From Eriocheir sinensis (lineage: Eukaryota > Arthropoda > Malacostraca > Decapoda > Varunidae), in the NCBI RefSeq assembly GCF_024679095.1, contig NW_026111228.1:62001-126000 (forward strand): a stretch of DNA of 64,000 nt, in the 5' to 3' direction. The notes beneath the pieces were generated by a model that saw only the letters and a program-made list of their open reading frames with translations, had not been told where the DNA came from and did not search any database. Both the position numbers and the translations under genes were made by a program. Positions within the stretch are counted from its first letter, which is position 1, and every line of letters begins with the position of its first letter. Shown piece by piece: positions 1 to 15,200 of this stretch.

Positions 1-3000
1 AATTTACTCTATATGTATATGTATAGAAAATACACATGAAATAATCTAAATTCGTATCGAAATAAATGAACAAAATACCGATAAAATAATGTAATTTTGA
101 ATGAAAATATATATAGAAAATACACATAAAATAACGTAAATACAAATAAATATATACACATAAAATGATTTGAATTTGAATGAAAATAGATATAAAAATA
201 AACTTAAAATAAGGCAAATTTATAATGAAATATATATACAAAATACACATAAAATAATGTAGATTTGTTTCAAAATATATACGAATACACATAAAATAAC
301 GTAGATTTCTATAGAAATATATATACAAAATACACATGAAATGTTGTAAATACGTATAAAAATATATATACAAAATACACATTAAATAATGTAAATTCAT
401 GTCAAAATAAATAATTAAAATATCAATAAAAGAATGTGTATTTGTATTAAAATAAATATACAAAATACACATACAATAAGGTAAACCTGTATTAAAATAG
501 ATATGCAAAATACATATAAAACAATGTAAATTTGTTTCAAAATATATATACGAATACACATAAAATTACGTAGATTTGTATAAAAATATATATACAAAAT
601 ACACATAAAATAAAGTAAATACGTATAAGAAAATGTATACAAAATACACATAAAATAATGTAAATTCGTATCAAAATAAATAAACAAAATACCAATAAAA
701 GAATATGTATTTGTATAAATATAAATATACAAAATACACATAAAATAACGTAAATTTGTATAAAACTATATACAAAAATACACAGAAGTTATTAAATTCG
801 TATGAAAATAGATATACAAAATACAGATAAAATAAGCTAAATTTGAATTGAAATGTATATAGAAAATACATAAAATAATGTAAATTTGTATCAAAATATT
901 TATAAAAATACATATAATAACGTAAATTTGTTTAGAAATATATAAACAAAATACACATAAGTAATGTAAATACGTATAAAAAATATGTACAAAATACACA
1001 TATAATCATGTAATTGGTATCAAACTAAATAAACAAAATATCAATAAAATAATGTAAATTTGTATGAGAAAACATATACAAATACATATAAAATAACGCT
1101 AATTTCCATAAAAATATATGTCCAAAAATGAACGTGAAATAAAGTAACTTTGGATAAAAATATATATATAAAACACACATTAAATAATGTAAATGCGTAC
1201 ATTAAATAACCTAAATTTGTATAAAACTATATACAAAAATACACAAAAATAATTTAAATTTGTATGAAAAGAAATATACAAAATACACATAAAATTAGGT
1301 TAATTTGTATTGAAATACATATACAAAATACATATAAAATAATGTAAATTTGAAAGAAAATATATAAACAAATACACATATAATAACGTAAATTTGCATG
1401 AAATATATAATCAAAATACACATTAAATAATGTAAATATGTATAAAAAAATATATACAAAACACAAATAGAATAATGTAAAATCGTATCAAAATATATAC
1501 ACAGAATATTAATAAAATAATGTAAATTTGTATGAAAATTAAGATGCAAAATACCTATAAAATAACGCATTTTTTATAAAAATATTGATACCAAAATACA
1601 CATAAAATATTTGAATTTGTATTAAAATAAATATACAAAATGCACATACAATAAGGTAAATTTGTATTGAAATAGATATGCAAAATACATATAAAATAAT
1701 GTAAATTTGTTTCAAAATATATATACGAATACACATAAAATAACGTAGATTTCTATAAAAATACATATACAAAATACACATAATATTAAGTAAATACGTA
1801 TAAAAAAATGTATACAAAATACACATAAAATAATGTAAATTCGTATAAATGTAAATAAACAATATACCAATAAAAGAATGTGTATTTGTATAAATATAAA
1901 TATACAAAATGCACATAAAATAACGTAAATTTATATAAAACTATATACATAAAATAACGCAAATATCTATAAAAATATATGTACAAAAATGAACATTACA
2001 TAAATTTGCATAAAAATATATATACAAAACATACTTTAGATAATGTAAATGAGTATAAAAATATGTATACAAAATACCTATGAAATAATCTAAATTCGTA
2101 TCGAATTAAATTAAGAAAATATCAATAAAATAATGTAATTTTGGATGAAAATATATATACAAAATACACATAAAATAACCTAAATACAAATACAAATATA
2201 CACATAAAATAATTTAAAATTGTATGAAATAAATATACAAAATAAACATAAAATAAGGTAAATTTGTAATGATATATATAAAAAAATACACATAAAATAA
2301 TATAAATTTGTATGAAAATATATATACAAATACACATTAAATAACATGAATTTGTATAAAATTTGTATCAAAATATATACTTATACACACAATAAAATAA
2401 CGTAATTTTTTTATGAAAATGTATATACAAAATACACATAAAATAATTTAAATACGTAGAAAAATATATATACAAAAAACACACCAAATAATGTAAATTT
2501 GTATGAAAATATATAAACAAATACACATAAAATAATGTAAATTTGGATAAAATATACATACAAAATGAACATTAAATAATGTAAATATGTATAAAAAAAA
2601 TATAAAAAATACACATAGAATAATGTTAAATCGTATCAAAATAAATAAAGAGAATATCAATAAAATAATGTAAATTTGTATGAAAATAAAGATGCAAAAT
2701 ACCCATAAAATAAAGCATATTTTTATAAAAATACATATACAAAAATACACATAAATTAATCCATATAATAACGCATATTTGCATAAAAATATATATAAAA
2801 AAATACATATAAAATAGTTACGTTTGTATTAAAATAAATATACAAAATGCACGTACAATAAAGTAAATTTGTATTGAAATAGATATGCAAAATACACATC
2901 AATAATGTAAATTTGTATCAAAATATATATACGAATACTCATAAAATAGAGTAAATTTCTATGAAAATATACATACAAAATAGATATACAAAATACACAT

Positions 3001-4295
3001 ATAACTAGTTAAATTTGTATTTAAATACATGTACAAAAAACACATAAAATAATGTAGATTTGTATGAAATGAAAACAAATACATTTTATATAAAATATAT
3101 ATACAAAATACACATAGAATAATGTAAAATCATATCAAAATAAATACACAGAATATCAATAAAATAATGTAAATTTGTATGAAAATAAAGATGCAAAATA
3201 CCCATAAAATAAATCATATTTTTACAAAAATACATATACAAAAATACACATAGATTAATCAAATTTGTATTAAAATTAATATACAAAATGCACATACAAT
3301 AAGGTAAATTTGTATTGAAAAAATATGCAAAATACACATAAAATAATGTGAATTTGTTTCAAAATATATGTACGAATACACATAAAATAACGCAGATTTC
3401 TATAGAAATATATATACAAAATACACTTGAAATAATGTAAATACGTATAAAAATATATGGACAAAATACACATTAAATAATGTTAATTCGTGTCAAAATA
3501 AATAAACAAAATATCATGAGAAGAATGTGTATTTGTATGAAAATAGATATACAAAATACACATAAAATAACCTAAATTTGTATAAAACTATATACAAAAA
3601 TACACAAAAATAATTTTAACTTGTATGAAAATAAATATACAAAAAACATATAAAAATAGGTAAATTTGTATTGAAATACATATACAAAATACACATAAAA
3701 TAATGTAGATTTGAATGAAAATATATAAACATATAGACTTTAAATAACGTAAATTTGTATCAAATATATATACAAAAAAAACATAAAATAATGTAAATAT
3801 GTATAAAAAAAATATATTCAAAACACAATAAAATAATGTAAAATCGTATCAAAATAAATACAGAAAATATTAATAAAATAATGTAAATATGTATGAAAAT
3901 TAAGATGCAAAATACCCATAAAATAAAGCATTTTTTTTTAAATAAAATACAAAAAAACATAAAATATATGATTTTGTATTAAAATAAATAGATATACAAA
4001 ATACACATAAAATAAGCTAAATTTGAATTGAAATATATATACAAAATACATAAAATAATGTAAATTTGTATCAAAATACCTATACAAATACACATATAAT
4101 AACGTAAATTTGTAAAAAAATATATAAACAAAATACACATTAAATAATGTAAATACGTATAAAAAAAATGTAAAAAGTACACAAATAATCATAATAAATA
4201 GACAAAATACCAATAAAATAATGTAAATTTCTATGAGAAAACATATACAAAATACACATAAATAACGCAAATATCAATAAAAATATATATAATAT
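1..4295 (-). repeat. 45-bp satellite array, minus orientation
   Basis: The given strand is the A-rich complement of the monomer, with tacaaaatacacataaaata recurring every 44-46 bases. The first bases are the strand-switch motif seen again at 23709. Most of this stretch (about 430-3780) is one copy of a ~3.3 kb block found four times in the window. A SINE-free target corresponding to the SINE at 26952 lies at about 2296-2345. Nothing gene-like is present. Confidence 0.93.
430..3780 (-). repeat. ~3.3 kb segmental block, copy 1 (minus)
   Basis: Matched by distinctive variants in order. For example, a monomer ending AGAGAATATCAATAAAATAA at about 2650 has its complement at about 7560-7590. The other copies are 6521-9700 (plus), about 24980-28850 (minus, with SINE) and 43905-47190 (plus). 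Ends are approximate. Confidence 0.8.
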
Positions 4296-6223
4296 AATAT
4301 ATTTTTATACATATTTAAAATATTTAATGTATATTTTGTATATATATATTTTATCCAAATTTACGTGATTTTATATGTATTTGTTTATATATTTTCATAC
4401 AAATTTACATTATTTTATGTGAGTTTTGTATATGTATTTCAATACAAATTTGCCTAACTTTATGTGTATTTTGCATATCTATTTTCAAACAAATTTAAAT
4501 TATTTTTGTGTATATTTGTATATATTTTTATACAAATTTTAGTTATTTTATTTCTTTTTTGTATATATATTTTCCTACAAATATACATTCTTTTATTGGA
4601 ATTTTGTGTGTCTAATTTTTTACGAATTTACATTATTTTATGTGTATTTTGTATATATATTTTTCTACGTATTTAAACTATTTTATGTGTATTTTATATA
4701 TACATTTTCATAAAAAATTACGTTATTTTATTGTGTGTATTCGTATATATTTTGAAACATTTTATACAAATTCATGTTATTTTATGTGTATTTGTATATA
4801 TATTTTCATACAAATTTATATTATTTTATGTGTATTTTTACATATATTTTATTACAAATTTACCTTATTTTATGTTTATTTTGTATATTTATTTCATTCA
4901 GTTTTAAATTATTTAATGTGTATATTTGTATTTGTATTTAGGTTATTTTATGTGTGTTTTCTATATATATTTTCATCCAAAATAACATTATTTTATTGTT
5001 ATTTTCTTAATTTAACTCGATACGATTTTAGATTATTTCATAGGTATTTTGTATACATATTTTTATACTCATTTACATTATCTAATGTGTGTTTTGTATA
5101 TATTTTTTTATGCAAACTAATTTTATGTGCATTTTTGTACATATATTTTTATAGAAACTTAAAACGTTATTTTATGAGTATTTTGTATATGTTTTCTCAT
5201 ACAAATTTACATTATTTAGTTAGTTTTTTGTTTATTTATTTTGATACGAATGATTTGATTATTGGTGTTTTTTGTAAATATTTTTTTTATACGTATTAAC
5301 ATTACTTAATGTGTATTTTGTTTATATATTTTTTTTACAAATTTACGTTATTATATGTGTATTTGTTAAAAAAAATTTGAAACGAATTTACTTTATTTTA
5401 TGTATTTTGTATATATATTTCAATTCAAATTTAGCTTATTTTGTGTGTATTTTCCATATTTATTTTCATACAGATTTAATTACTTCTGTGTATTTTTGTA
5501 TATAGTTTTATACAAATTTACGTTATTTTATGTGCATTTTGTATATTTATATTTATACAAATACACATTCTCTTATTGGTATTTTGTTTATTTATATTTA
5601 TACGAATTTACATTATTTTATGTGTATTTTGTATACATTTTTGATTCGTATTTACTTAATTTTATTTGTATTTTGTATATATATATTTATAGAAATCTAC
5701 GTTATTTTATGTGTATTCGTATATATATTTTGAAACAAATTTACATTGTTTTATATGTTTTCTGCATATCTATTTCAATACAAATTTACATTATTGTATG
5801 TGCATTTTGTATATATATTTCAATACAAATTCAAATATTTTATGTGTATTTTGGTATATATAATTTTTTAAAGTATGCGATATTTTATAGGTATTTTGCA
5901 TCTTGGTTTTCATACAAATATTCATTATTTTATTAATATTCTGTGTATATATTTTGATACGATTTTATATTATACTATCTGTGTTTTGTATATATATTTT
6001 TTATACATATTTTCATTATTTATTGTGTATTTTTTATATATATTTTATACAAATTAACGTCATTTTAAGTGTTTTTGTTTAAATAATTTCATTCAAATTT
6101 ACATTAATTTAAGTGTATTTTGTATATGTATTTCAATACAAATTTACCTAATTTTATGTGTATTTTGTATATTTATTTTCATACAAATCTAAATTATTTT
6201 TTGTGTTTTTTTGTATATACATA
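4296..6223 (+). repeat. 45-bp satellite array, plus orientation
   Basis: T-rich orientation of the monomer. It matches the reverse complement of about 41450-43375 almost throughout, including rare variants such as a displaced ACATTTTATACAAATTC monomer near 4755. It includes the longest open frame of the window (4640-5299, 219 codons), which is only a 15-residue repeat with irregular breaks. Confidence 0.93.
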
Positions 6224-6520
6224 TAGAGTAAATTTCTATGAAAATATATATTCAAAATACATATAAAATTATGTAAATATGTATAAAAATATATATATCA
6301 TATACACCTAAAAAAAAGAAAATTCGTATCAAAATAAATAAACAAAATTTCGATAAAAGAACATATATTTGTAGGAAAATAAATATACAAAATACACATA
6401 AAACTACGAAAATTTGAATAAAAGTATATACAAAAATACAAAAAAATATATTTCAATTTGTATGAAAATAGATATACAAAATACACATATAATTAGTTAA
6501 ATGTTTATTTAAATACATGT
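6224..6520 (-). repeat. Short minus-oriented satellite segment
   Basis: About six to seven monomers in A-rich orientation. It lies between the recurrent junction TATACATATAGAGTAAA on the left and a unique junction (aaatacatgt to atatttgata) on the right. It matches the reverse complement of roughly 41160-41449 and also resembles 11320-11600. Confidence 0.88.
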
Positions 6521-9500
6521 ATATTTGATACAAATTTACGTAATTTTAAGTCTATCTGTTTATATATTTTCATTCAAATTTACATTATTTTCAGTGTATT
6601 TTGTATATATATATCAATACAAATTTACCTATTTTTATATGTTTTTGTATATTTATTTTCATACAAGTTTAAATTATTTTTGTGTATTTTTGTATATAGT
6701 TTTATACAAATTTAGGTTATTTTATGTGTATTTTGTATATCTATTTTCATACAAATACACATTCTTTTCATGATATTTTGTTTATTTATTTTGACACGAA
6801 TTAACATTATTTAATGTGTATTTTGTATATAATTTTTTATACGTATTTACATTATTTCAAGTGGATTTTGTATATATATTTCTATAGAAATCTGCGTTAT
6901 TTTATGTGTATTCGTATATATATTTTGAAACAAATTTACATTGTTTTATGTGTATTTTGCATATTTTTTCAATACAAATTTACCTTTTTGTATGTGCATT
7001 TTGTATATTAATTTTAATACAAATGTGATTAATCTATGTGTATTTTTGTATATGTATTTTTATAAAAATATGCTTTATTTTATGGGTATTTTGCATCTTT
7101 ATTTTCATACAAATTTACATTATTTTATTGATATTCTGTGTATTTATTTTGATATGTTTTTACATTATTCTATGTGTATTTTGTATATATATTTTATATA
7201 AAATGTATTTGTTGTCATTTCATACAAATCTATATTTTTTTATGTGTTTTTTGTATATGTATTTAAATACAAATTTAACTAGTTATATCTGTATTTTGTA
7301 TATCTATTTTGTATGTATATTTTCATAGAAATTTACTCTATTTTATGAGTATTCGTATATATATTTTGATACAAATTTACATTATTAATGTGTATTTTGC
7401 ATATCTATTTCAATACAAATTTACTTTATTGTACGTGCTTTTTTTATATTTATTTTAATACAAATTTAATTATTTTATATATATTTTTGTATATATATTT
7501 TTATGCAAATATGCGTTATTATATGGATATTTTGCATCTTTATTTTCATACAAATTTACATTATTTTATTGATATTCTCTTTATTTATTTTGATACGATT
7601 TAACATTATTCTATGTGTTTTTAGTATATATTTTTTTTATACATATTTACATTATTTAATGTTCATTTTGTATATATATTTTATCCAAATTTACATCATT
7701 TTATGTGTATTTGTTTATATATTTTCATACATATTTATATTATTTTATGTGTTTTTTGTATATATATTTTTCTACGTATTTAAATTATTTTATGTGTATT
7801 TTGTATATACATTTTCATAAAAAAAAATTACGTTATTTTATTGTGTGTATAAGTATATATTTTGATACAAATTTTATACAAATTCATGTTATTTAATGTG
7901 TATTTGTATACATATTTTCATACAAATTTATATTATTTTATGTGTATTTTTTCATATATTTCATTTCAAATTTACCTTATTTTATGTTTATTTTGTATAT
8001 TTATTTCATTCAATTTTAAATTATTTTATGTGTAATTTTGTATTTGTATTTAGGTTATTTTATGTGTATTTTGTATATATATTTTCATCCAAAATTACAT
8101 TATTTTATTGGTATTTCTTAATTTAATTCCATACGAATTTAGATTATTTCATAGGTATTTTGTATACATATTTTTATACTCATTTACATTATCTAATGTG
8201 TGTTTTGTATATATATTTTTATGCAAATTTATGTAATGTTCATTTTTGTACATATATTTTTATAGAAATTTGCGTTATTTTATGTATATAGTTTTATATA
8301 AATTTACGTAATTTTATGTGCATTTTGTATATTTATATTTATACAAATACACATTATTTTATTGGTATATTGTTTATTTACATTTATACAAATTTACATT
8401 ATTTTATGTGTATTTTGTATACATTTTTTTATACGTATTTACTTAATTTTATGTGTATTTTGTATATGTATTTTTATAGAAATCTACGTTATTTAATGTG
8501 TATTCGTATATATATTTTGAAACAAATTTACATTATTTTATATGTATTTTGCATATCTATTTCAATACAAATTTACCTTATTGTATGTGCATTTTGAATA
8601 TTTATTTTAATATATGTTCAAATATTTTATGTGTATTTTGGTATCAATAATTTTATAAAAAATGCGTTATTTTATAGGTATTTTGCATCTTAATTTTCAT
8701 ACAAATTTACATTATTTTATTAATATTCTGTGTATATATTTTGATACGATTTTACATTATTCTATTTGTGTTTTGTATATATTTTTTTATACATATTTAC
8801 ATTATTTAATGTGCATTTTGTATATATATTTCATACAAATTTACGTTATTATATGTGTATTTGTTTATATATTTTCTTTCAAATTTACATTATTTTATGT
8901 GTATTTTGTATATGTATTTCAATACAAATTAACCTAATTTTATGTGTATTTTGTATATTTCTTTTCAGACAAATTAAAATCATTTTTGTGTATTTTTCTA
9001 TATAGTTTTATACAAATTTAGGCTATTTTATGTACGGATTTACATTATTTAATGTGTGTTTTGTATATATATTCTTATCCAAACTTACTTTATTTTACGT
9101 TCATTTTTGGACATATATTTTTATGGAAATTAGCGTTATTTTATATGTATTTGAATATGTTTTCTCATACAAATTTACATTATTTTATTGATATTTTGTT
9201 TATTTAGTTTGATACGAATTACATGATTATATGTGTATTTTGTACATATTTTTTATACGTATTTACATTACTTAATGTGTATTTTGTTTATATATTTTTA
9301 AACAAATTTACGTTAATATATGTATTTTTATAAATATTTTGATACAATTTTACATTATTTTATGTATTTTCTATATACATTTCAATTCAAATTTAGCTTA
9401 TTTTATCTGTATTTTGTATATCTATTTTCATACGAATTTAATAACTTCTGTATTTTTGTATATAGTTTTATAAAAATTTACGTTATTTTATGTGTATTTT

Positions 9501-9700
9501 GTATATTTATATTTATACAAATACACATTCTTTTATTGGTATTTTGTTTATTTATTTTGATACGAATTTACATTATTTTATGTGTATTTTGTATACATTT
9601 TTTTATACGTATTTACTTTATTTCATGTGTAATTTGTATATATATTTTTATAGAAATCTACATTATTTTATGTGTATTCGTATATATATTTTGAAACAAA
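6521..9700 (+). repeat. ~3.3 kb segmental block, copy 2 (plus)
   Basis: Together with copy 1 it forms a long imperfect palindrome with arms near 3.3 kb and a 2.7 kb middle; matching positions sum to about 10230. Its left edge is a sharp breakpoint at 6520/6521. Confidence 0.8.
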
Positions 9701-11315
9701 TTTACATTGTTTTTTTTATATGTATTTTGCATATCTATTTCAATACAAATTTACCTTATTGTATGTGTTTTTTGTATATTTATTTTAATACAAATTTAAT
9801 TTTTTGATGTGTATTTTGGTATATATATTTTTATAAATAAAAAAATGCGTTATTTTATGGGTATTTTGCTTCTATATTTTCATACAAATTTGCATTATTT
9901 TATTAATATTTTGTGTATTTATTTTGATACGATTTTACATTATTCTATTTGTGTTTTGTACATATTTTTTTTATACAAATTTACGTTATTTTAAGTGTAT
10001 TTGTATATGTATTTTCATTCAAATTTACATTATTTTATGTGTATTTTGTATATGTATTTCAATACAAGTCTACATAATTTTATGTGTATTTTGTATATTT
10101 ATTTTCATACAAATTTAAAATATTTTTGTGTATTTTTGTCTATAGTTTGATACAAATTTAGGTTATTTTATGTGTATTTTGTATATATATTTTCATACAA
10201 ATACACATTCTTTTATTGATATTTTGTTTATTTATTTTGACGTGAATTTACAGTATTTAATGTGTATTTTGTATATATATTTTTATACGTATTTACATCA
10301 TTTTTATGTGTATTTTATGTGTATTTTGCATCCTAATTTTCATACAAATTTACATTATTTTATTAATATTCTGTGTATTTATTTTGATACGATTTTATAT
10401 TATTCTATTTGTGTTTTGTATATTTTTTTTTATACATATTTACATTATTTAATGTGTATTTTTTATATATATTTTATACAAATTTACGTTATTTTAAGTG
10501 TATTTGTTTATATATTTTCATTCAAATTTATATTATTTTATGCGTATTTTGTAAATGTATTTCAATACAAATTTACCTAATTTTATGTGTATTTTGTATA
10601 TTTATTTTCATACAAATTAAAATTATTTTTGTGTATTTGTTTATTTATTTTGATACGAGTTTACATTATTTTATGTGTATTTTGTATACATTTTCTTATA
10701 CGTATTTACTTCATTTTATGTGTATTTTGTATATATATTTTTATACAAATCTACGTTATTTTATGTGTATTCGTATATATATTTTGAAACAAATTTACAT
10801 TGTTTTATATGTATTTTGCATATCTATCTCAATACAGATTTACCTTATTGTATGTGTATTTTGTATATTTATTTTAATACAAATACACATTCTTTTATCG
10901 ATATTTTAATTATTTATTTTAACACGAATTTACATTATTTAATGTGTATTTTGTATATATATTTTTATACGTATTTACAACATTTCATGTGTATTTTGTA
11001 TATATATTTCTATAGAAATCTACGTTATTTTATGTGTATTCGTATATATATTTTGAAACAAATCTACATTATTTTATGTGTATTTTGTATATATATATCA
11101 TTATAAATTTGCCTTATTCTAAGTTTATTTTTCTATCTATTTTCATTCAAATTCAAATCATTTTATGTGTATATATTTATTTGTATTTACGTTATTTTAT
11201 GTGTATTTTCTATATATATTTTCATTCAAAATTACATTATTTTATCGGTATTTTGTTCATTTATTTCGATACGAATTTAGATTATTTCATGTGTATTTTC
11301 TATACATATACATAT
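6521..11315 (+). repeat. 45-bp satellite array, plus orientation
   Basis: About 105 monomers in T-rich orientation. 6521-9700 is the inverted partner of 430-3780 and the direct partner of about 43905-47190 (offset close to 37390 at 8316 and 8662). 10640-11310 is the reverse complement of the first ~670 bases of the window. No gene or RNA is seen. Confidence 0.93.
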
Positions 11316-12230
11316 AGAGTAAATTTCTATGAAAATATATATTCAAAATACATATAAAATTATGTAAATTAGTATAAAAATATATATATATCAAATACAC
11401 CTAAGAAAAATGAAAATTCGTATCAAAATAAATAAATAAAATTCCGATAAAAGAACGTAAATTCGAATTAAAATAAATAAACAAAATACCAATAAAAGAA
11501 TGTGTATTTGGATAAATATAAATATACAAAATACACATACAAAATAAACATAAAATAAGGTAGATTTGTAATAAAATATATGTACAAAATACACATAAAT
11601 TTATAATAAATATATATGAAATATATATATAAAATATATATTCAAAATATATAATAAATAATGAAAAAGCGTATAAAAATATATATACAAAGTACATATA
11701 AAATAATGTAAATTCGTATCAATATAAATCAACAAAACACCAATAAAATAATATATATTTGAATGAAAATAAATTTACAAAATACACATAACATAACTAA
11801 AATTTGTATTAAAATATATACAAAAATACATAGAAATAATTTGAGGGTGTATGAAAATAGATATACAAAATACACATAAAACTAGGTAGATTTCTTTTGA
11901 AATGTATATACAAAATACCCATAAAATATTGTAAATTTGTGTCAAAATATGTAAACAAATACACATAAAATAACGTAAATTTGTATGAAAAATATATACA
12001 AAATACACATAGAATAATGTCAATTCCTATCAAAATGAATGAGCAGAATATCAATAAAATAATGTAAATTTGTATGAAAATAAAGATGCAAAATACCCAA
12101 AAAATAAAGAATATGTTTTTAAAAATACAGATACAAAAATACACATCGAATAATTAAATTTGTATTAAAATTAATATACAAAATGCGTATATAATAAGGT
12201 AAATTTGTATTGAAAAAATATGCAACATAC
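11316..12230 (-). repeat. 45-bp satellite array, minus orientation
   Basis: About 20 monomers in A-rich orientation, bounded by two recurrent junctions: TATACATATAGAGTAAA on the left and TGCAACATACACGTTTACTC on the right. It corresponds to the reverse complement of about 36490-37050. Around 11600-11650 the monomers decay into ATATATA-rich sequence. Confidence 0.9.
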
Positions 12231-15200
12231 ACGTTTACTCATACAAATTTATATTATTTTATTGGTATTTTGTTTATTTATTTTGATACGAATTACATGA
12301 TTATATGTGTATTTTGTACATATTTTTTTATACGTATTTACATTATTTAATGTGTATTTTGTTTAATTATTTTCATACAAATTTACGTTATTATATGTTT
12401 ATTTGTATAAATATTTTGATACAAATTTACTTTATTTCATGTATTTTGTAAATATATTTTAATTCAAATTTAGCTTATTTCGTGTGTATTTTGTATATAT
12501 TTTCACAAATTTACATTATTTTATGTGTTTTTTGTATATATATTTTTCTACGTATTTAAATTATTTTATGTGTATTTTATATATACATTTTCATAGAAAA
12601 ATTACGTTATTTTATTGTGTGTATAAGTATATATTTTGATACAAACTTTATACAAATTCATGTTATTTAATGTGTATTTGTATATATATTTTCATACAAA
12701 TTTATATTATTTTATGTGTATTTTTTCATATATTTCATTACAAATTTACCTTATTTTACGTTTATTTTGTATATTTATTTCATTCAATTTTAAATTATTT
12801 GATGTGTATATTTGTATTTAGGTTATTTTATGTGTATTTTGTATATGTATTTTCATCCAAAATTACATTATTTTATTGGTATTTCTTAATTTAATTCGAT
12901 ACGAATTTAGATTTTTTCATAGGTATTTTGTATACATGTTTTTATACTCATTTACATTATCTAATGTGTGTTTTATATATATATATTTTTATGCAAATTT
13001 ATTTAATGTTCATTTTTGTACATATATTTTTATAGAAATTTGCGTTATTTTATGTATATAGTTTTATATAAATTTACGTTATTATATGTGCATTTTGTAT
13101 ATTTATATTTATACAAATACACATTCTTTTATTGGTATATTGTTTATTTACATTTATACGAATTTACATTATTTTATGTGTATTTTGTATACACTTTTTT
13201 ATACGTATTTACTTAATTTTATATGTATTTTGTATATGTAGTTTTATAGAAATCTACGTTATTTTATGTGTATTCGTATATATATTTTGAAACAAATTTA
13301 CATTATTTTATATGTATTTTGCATATCTATTTCAATACAAATTTACCATATTGTATGTGCATTTTGTATTTTTATTTTAATACAAGTTCAAATATTTTTT
13401 GTGTATTTTGGTATCAATAATTTTATAAAAAATGCGTTATTTTATAGGTATTTTGCATCTTAATTTTCATTTTATATGTACTTTGTATATATATTTTTAT
13501 ACGCTTTTACATTATTTAATATTTATTTTGAATATATATTTTTATACAGATTCATGGTATTTTATGTGTATTTGTATATATATTTTCATATAAATTTACA
13601 TTATTTTATGTGTATTTTGTACATATATTTTATTACAAATCTACCTTATTTTATGTTTATTTTGTATGTGTATTTAGTATATTTATATATATCCAAATAC
13701 ACATTCTTTTATTGGTATTTTGTTTATCTATTTTAATTCGAATTTACATTATTTTATGTGTATTTTGAATACATTTTTTTATACGTATTTACTTAATTTT
13801 ATGTGTATTTTGTATATATATATTTTTTATAGAAATCTACGTTTTTTTATTTGTATTCGTATATATATTTTGAAACATATTTTCATTGTTTTATATGTAT
13901 TTTTGCATATCTCTTTCAATACAAATTTACCTTATTGTATGTGCATTTTGTATATTTACTTCAATGCAAATTTAAATATTTTATGTGTATTTTGGAATAT
14001 ATATTTTTATAAGAAATGCGCTATTATATGGGAATTTTGCATTTTTATTTTCATACAAATTGACATTATTTTATTAATATTCGGTGTATTTATTTTGATA
14101 CGATGTTACATTATTCTATTTGTTTTTTGTATATACTTTTTTATACATATTTACATTATTTAATGTGTATCTTGCATATATATTTTATACAAATTTATTA
14201 TCTATTATCTATTTTCATACAAATACACATTCTTTTCATGATATTTTGTTTATTTATTTTGACACGAATTTACATTATTTGATATGTATTTTGTATATAT
14301 ATTTTTATACGTCTTTACATAATTTCAAATGTATTTTGTATATATATTTCTATAGAAATCTACTTTATTTTATGTGTATTCGTATATATATTTTGAAACA
14401 AATTTACATTGTTTTATATGTATTTTTGAATATCTCTTTCAATACAAATTCACCTTACTGTATATGCATTTTGTTTATTTATTTCAATACAAATTTAAAT
14501 ATTTCATGTGTATTTTGGTAAATATATTTTTATAAAAAATGCGATAATTTTTGGGAATTTTGCATCTTTATTTTCATACAAATTTACATTATTTTATTGA
14601 TATTCTGTGTTTTTATTTTGATACGATTTTACATTATTCTATTTGTTTTTTGTATATATATTTTTTATACACATTTACATTATTTAATGTGTATCTTGCA
14701 TATATATTTTATACAAATTTACGTTATTTTAAGTGTATTTGTTTATATATTTTCATTCAAATTTACATTATTTGATGTGTATTTTGTATATGTATTTCAA
14801 TACAAATTTACCTAATTTTATGTGTATTTTGTATATCTCTTTTCAAACAAATTTAAATTATTTTTGTGTATTTTTGTATATAGTTTTATACAAATTTAGG
14901 TTATTTTATGTACGCATTTACATTATTTAGTGTGTGTTTTGTATATATATTTTTTTGCAAATTTTCTTTATTTTATGTGCATATTTGTACATATATTTTT
15001 ATAGAAATTTGCGTTATTTGTATATGTTTTCTCATACAATTTTTACATTATTTTATTGCTATTTTGTTTATTTATTTTGATACGAATTACACGATTATAT
15101 GTGTATTTTGTACATATTTTTTATACGTATTTACATTACTTAATGTGTATTTTGTTTATATATTTTTAAACAAATCTACGTTATTATATGTATTTGTATA

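Noticed and set aside
4640..5299. Longest open frame (219 codons, plus strand), and similar frames such as 29774-30406, 51604-52224 and 63008-63565, as possible membrane-protein genes
   Set aside because: They translate the 45-bp repeat into a 15-residue repeat, overlap other open frames of the same kind, lack conserved start or stop positions between copies, and break at single-base indels. 51604-52224 simply runs from satellite into the SINE.
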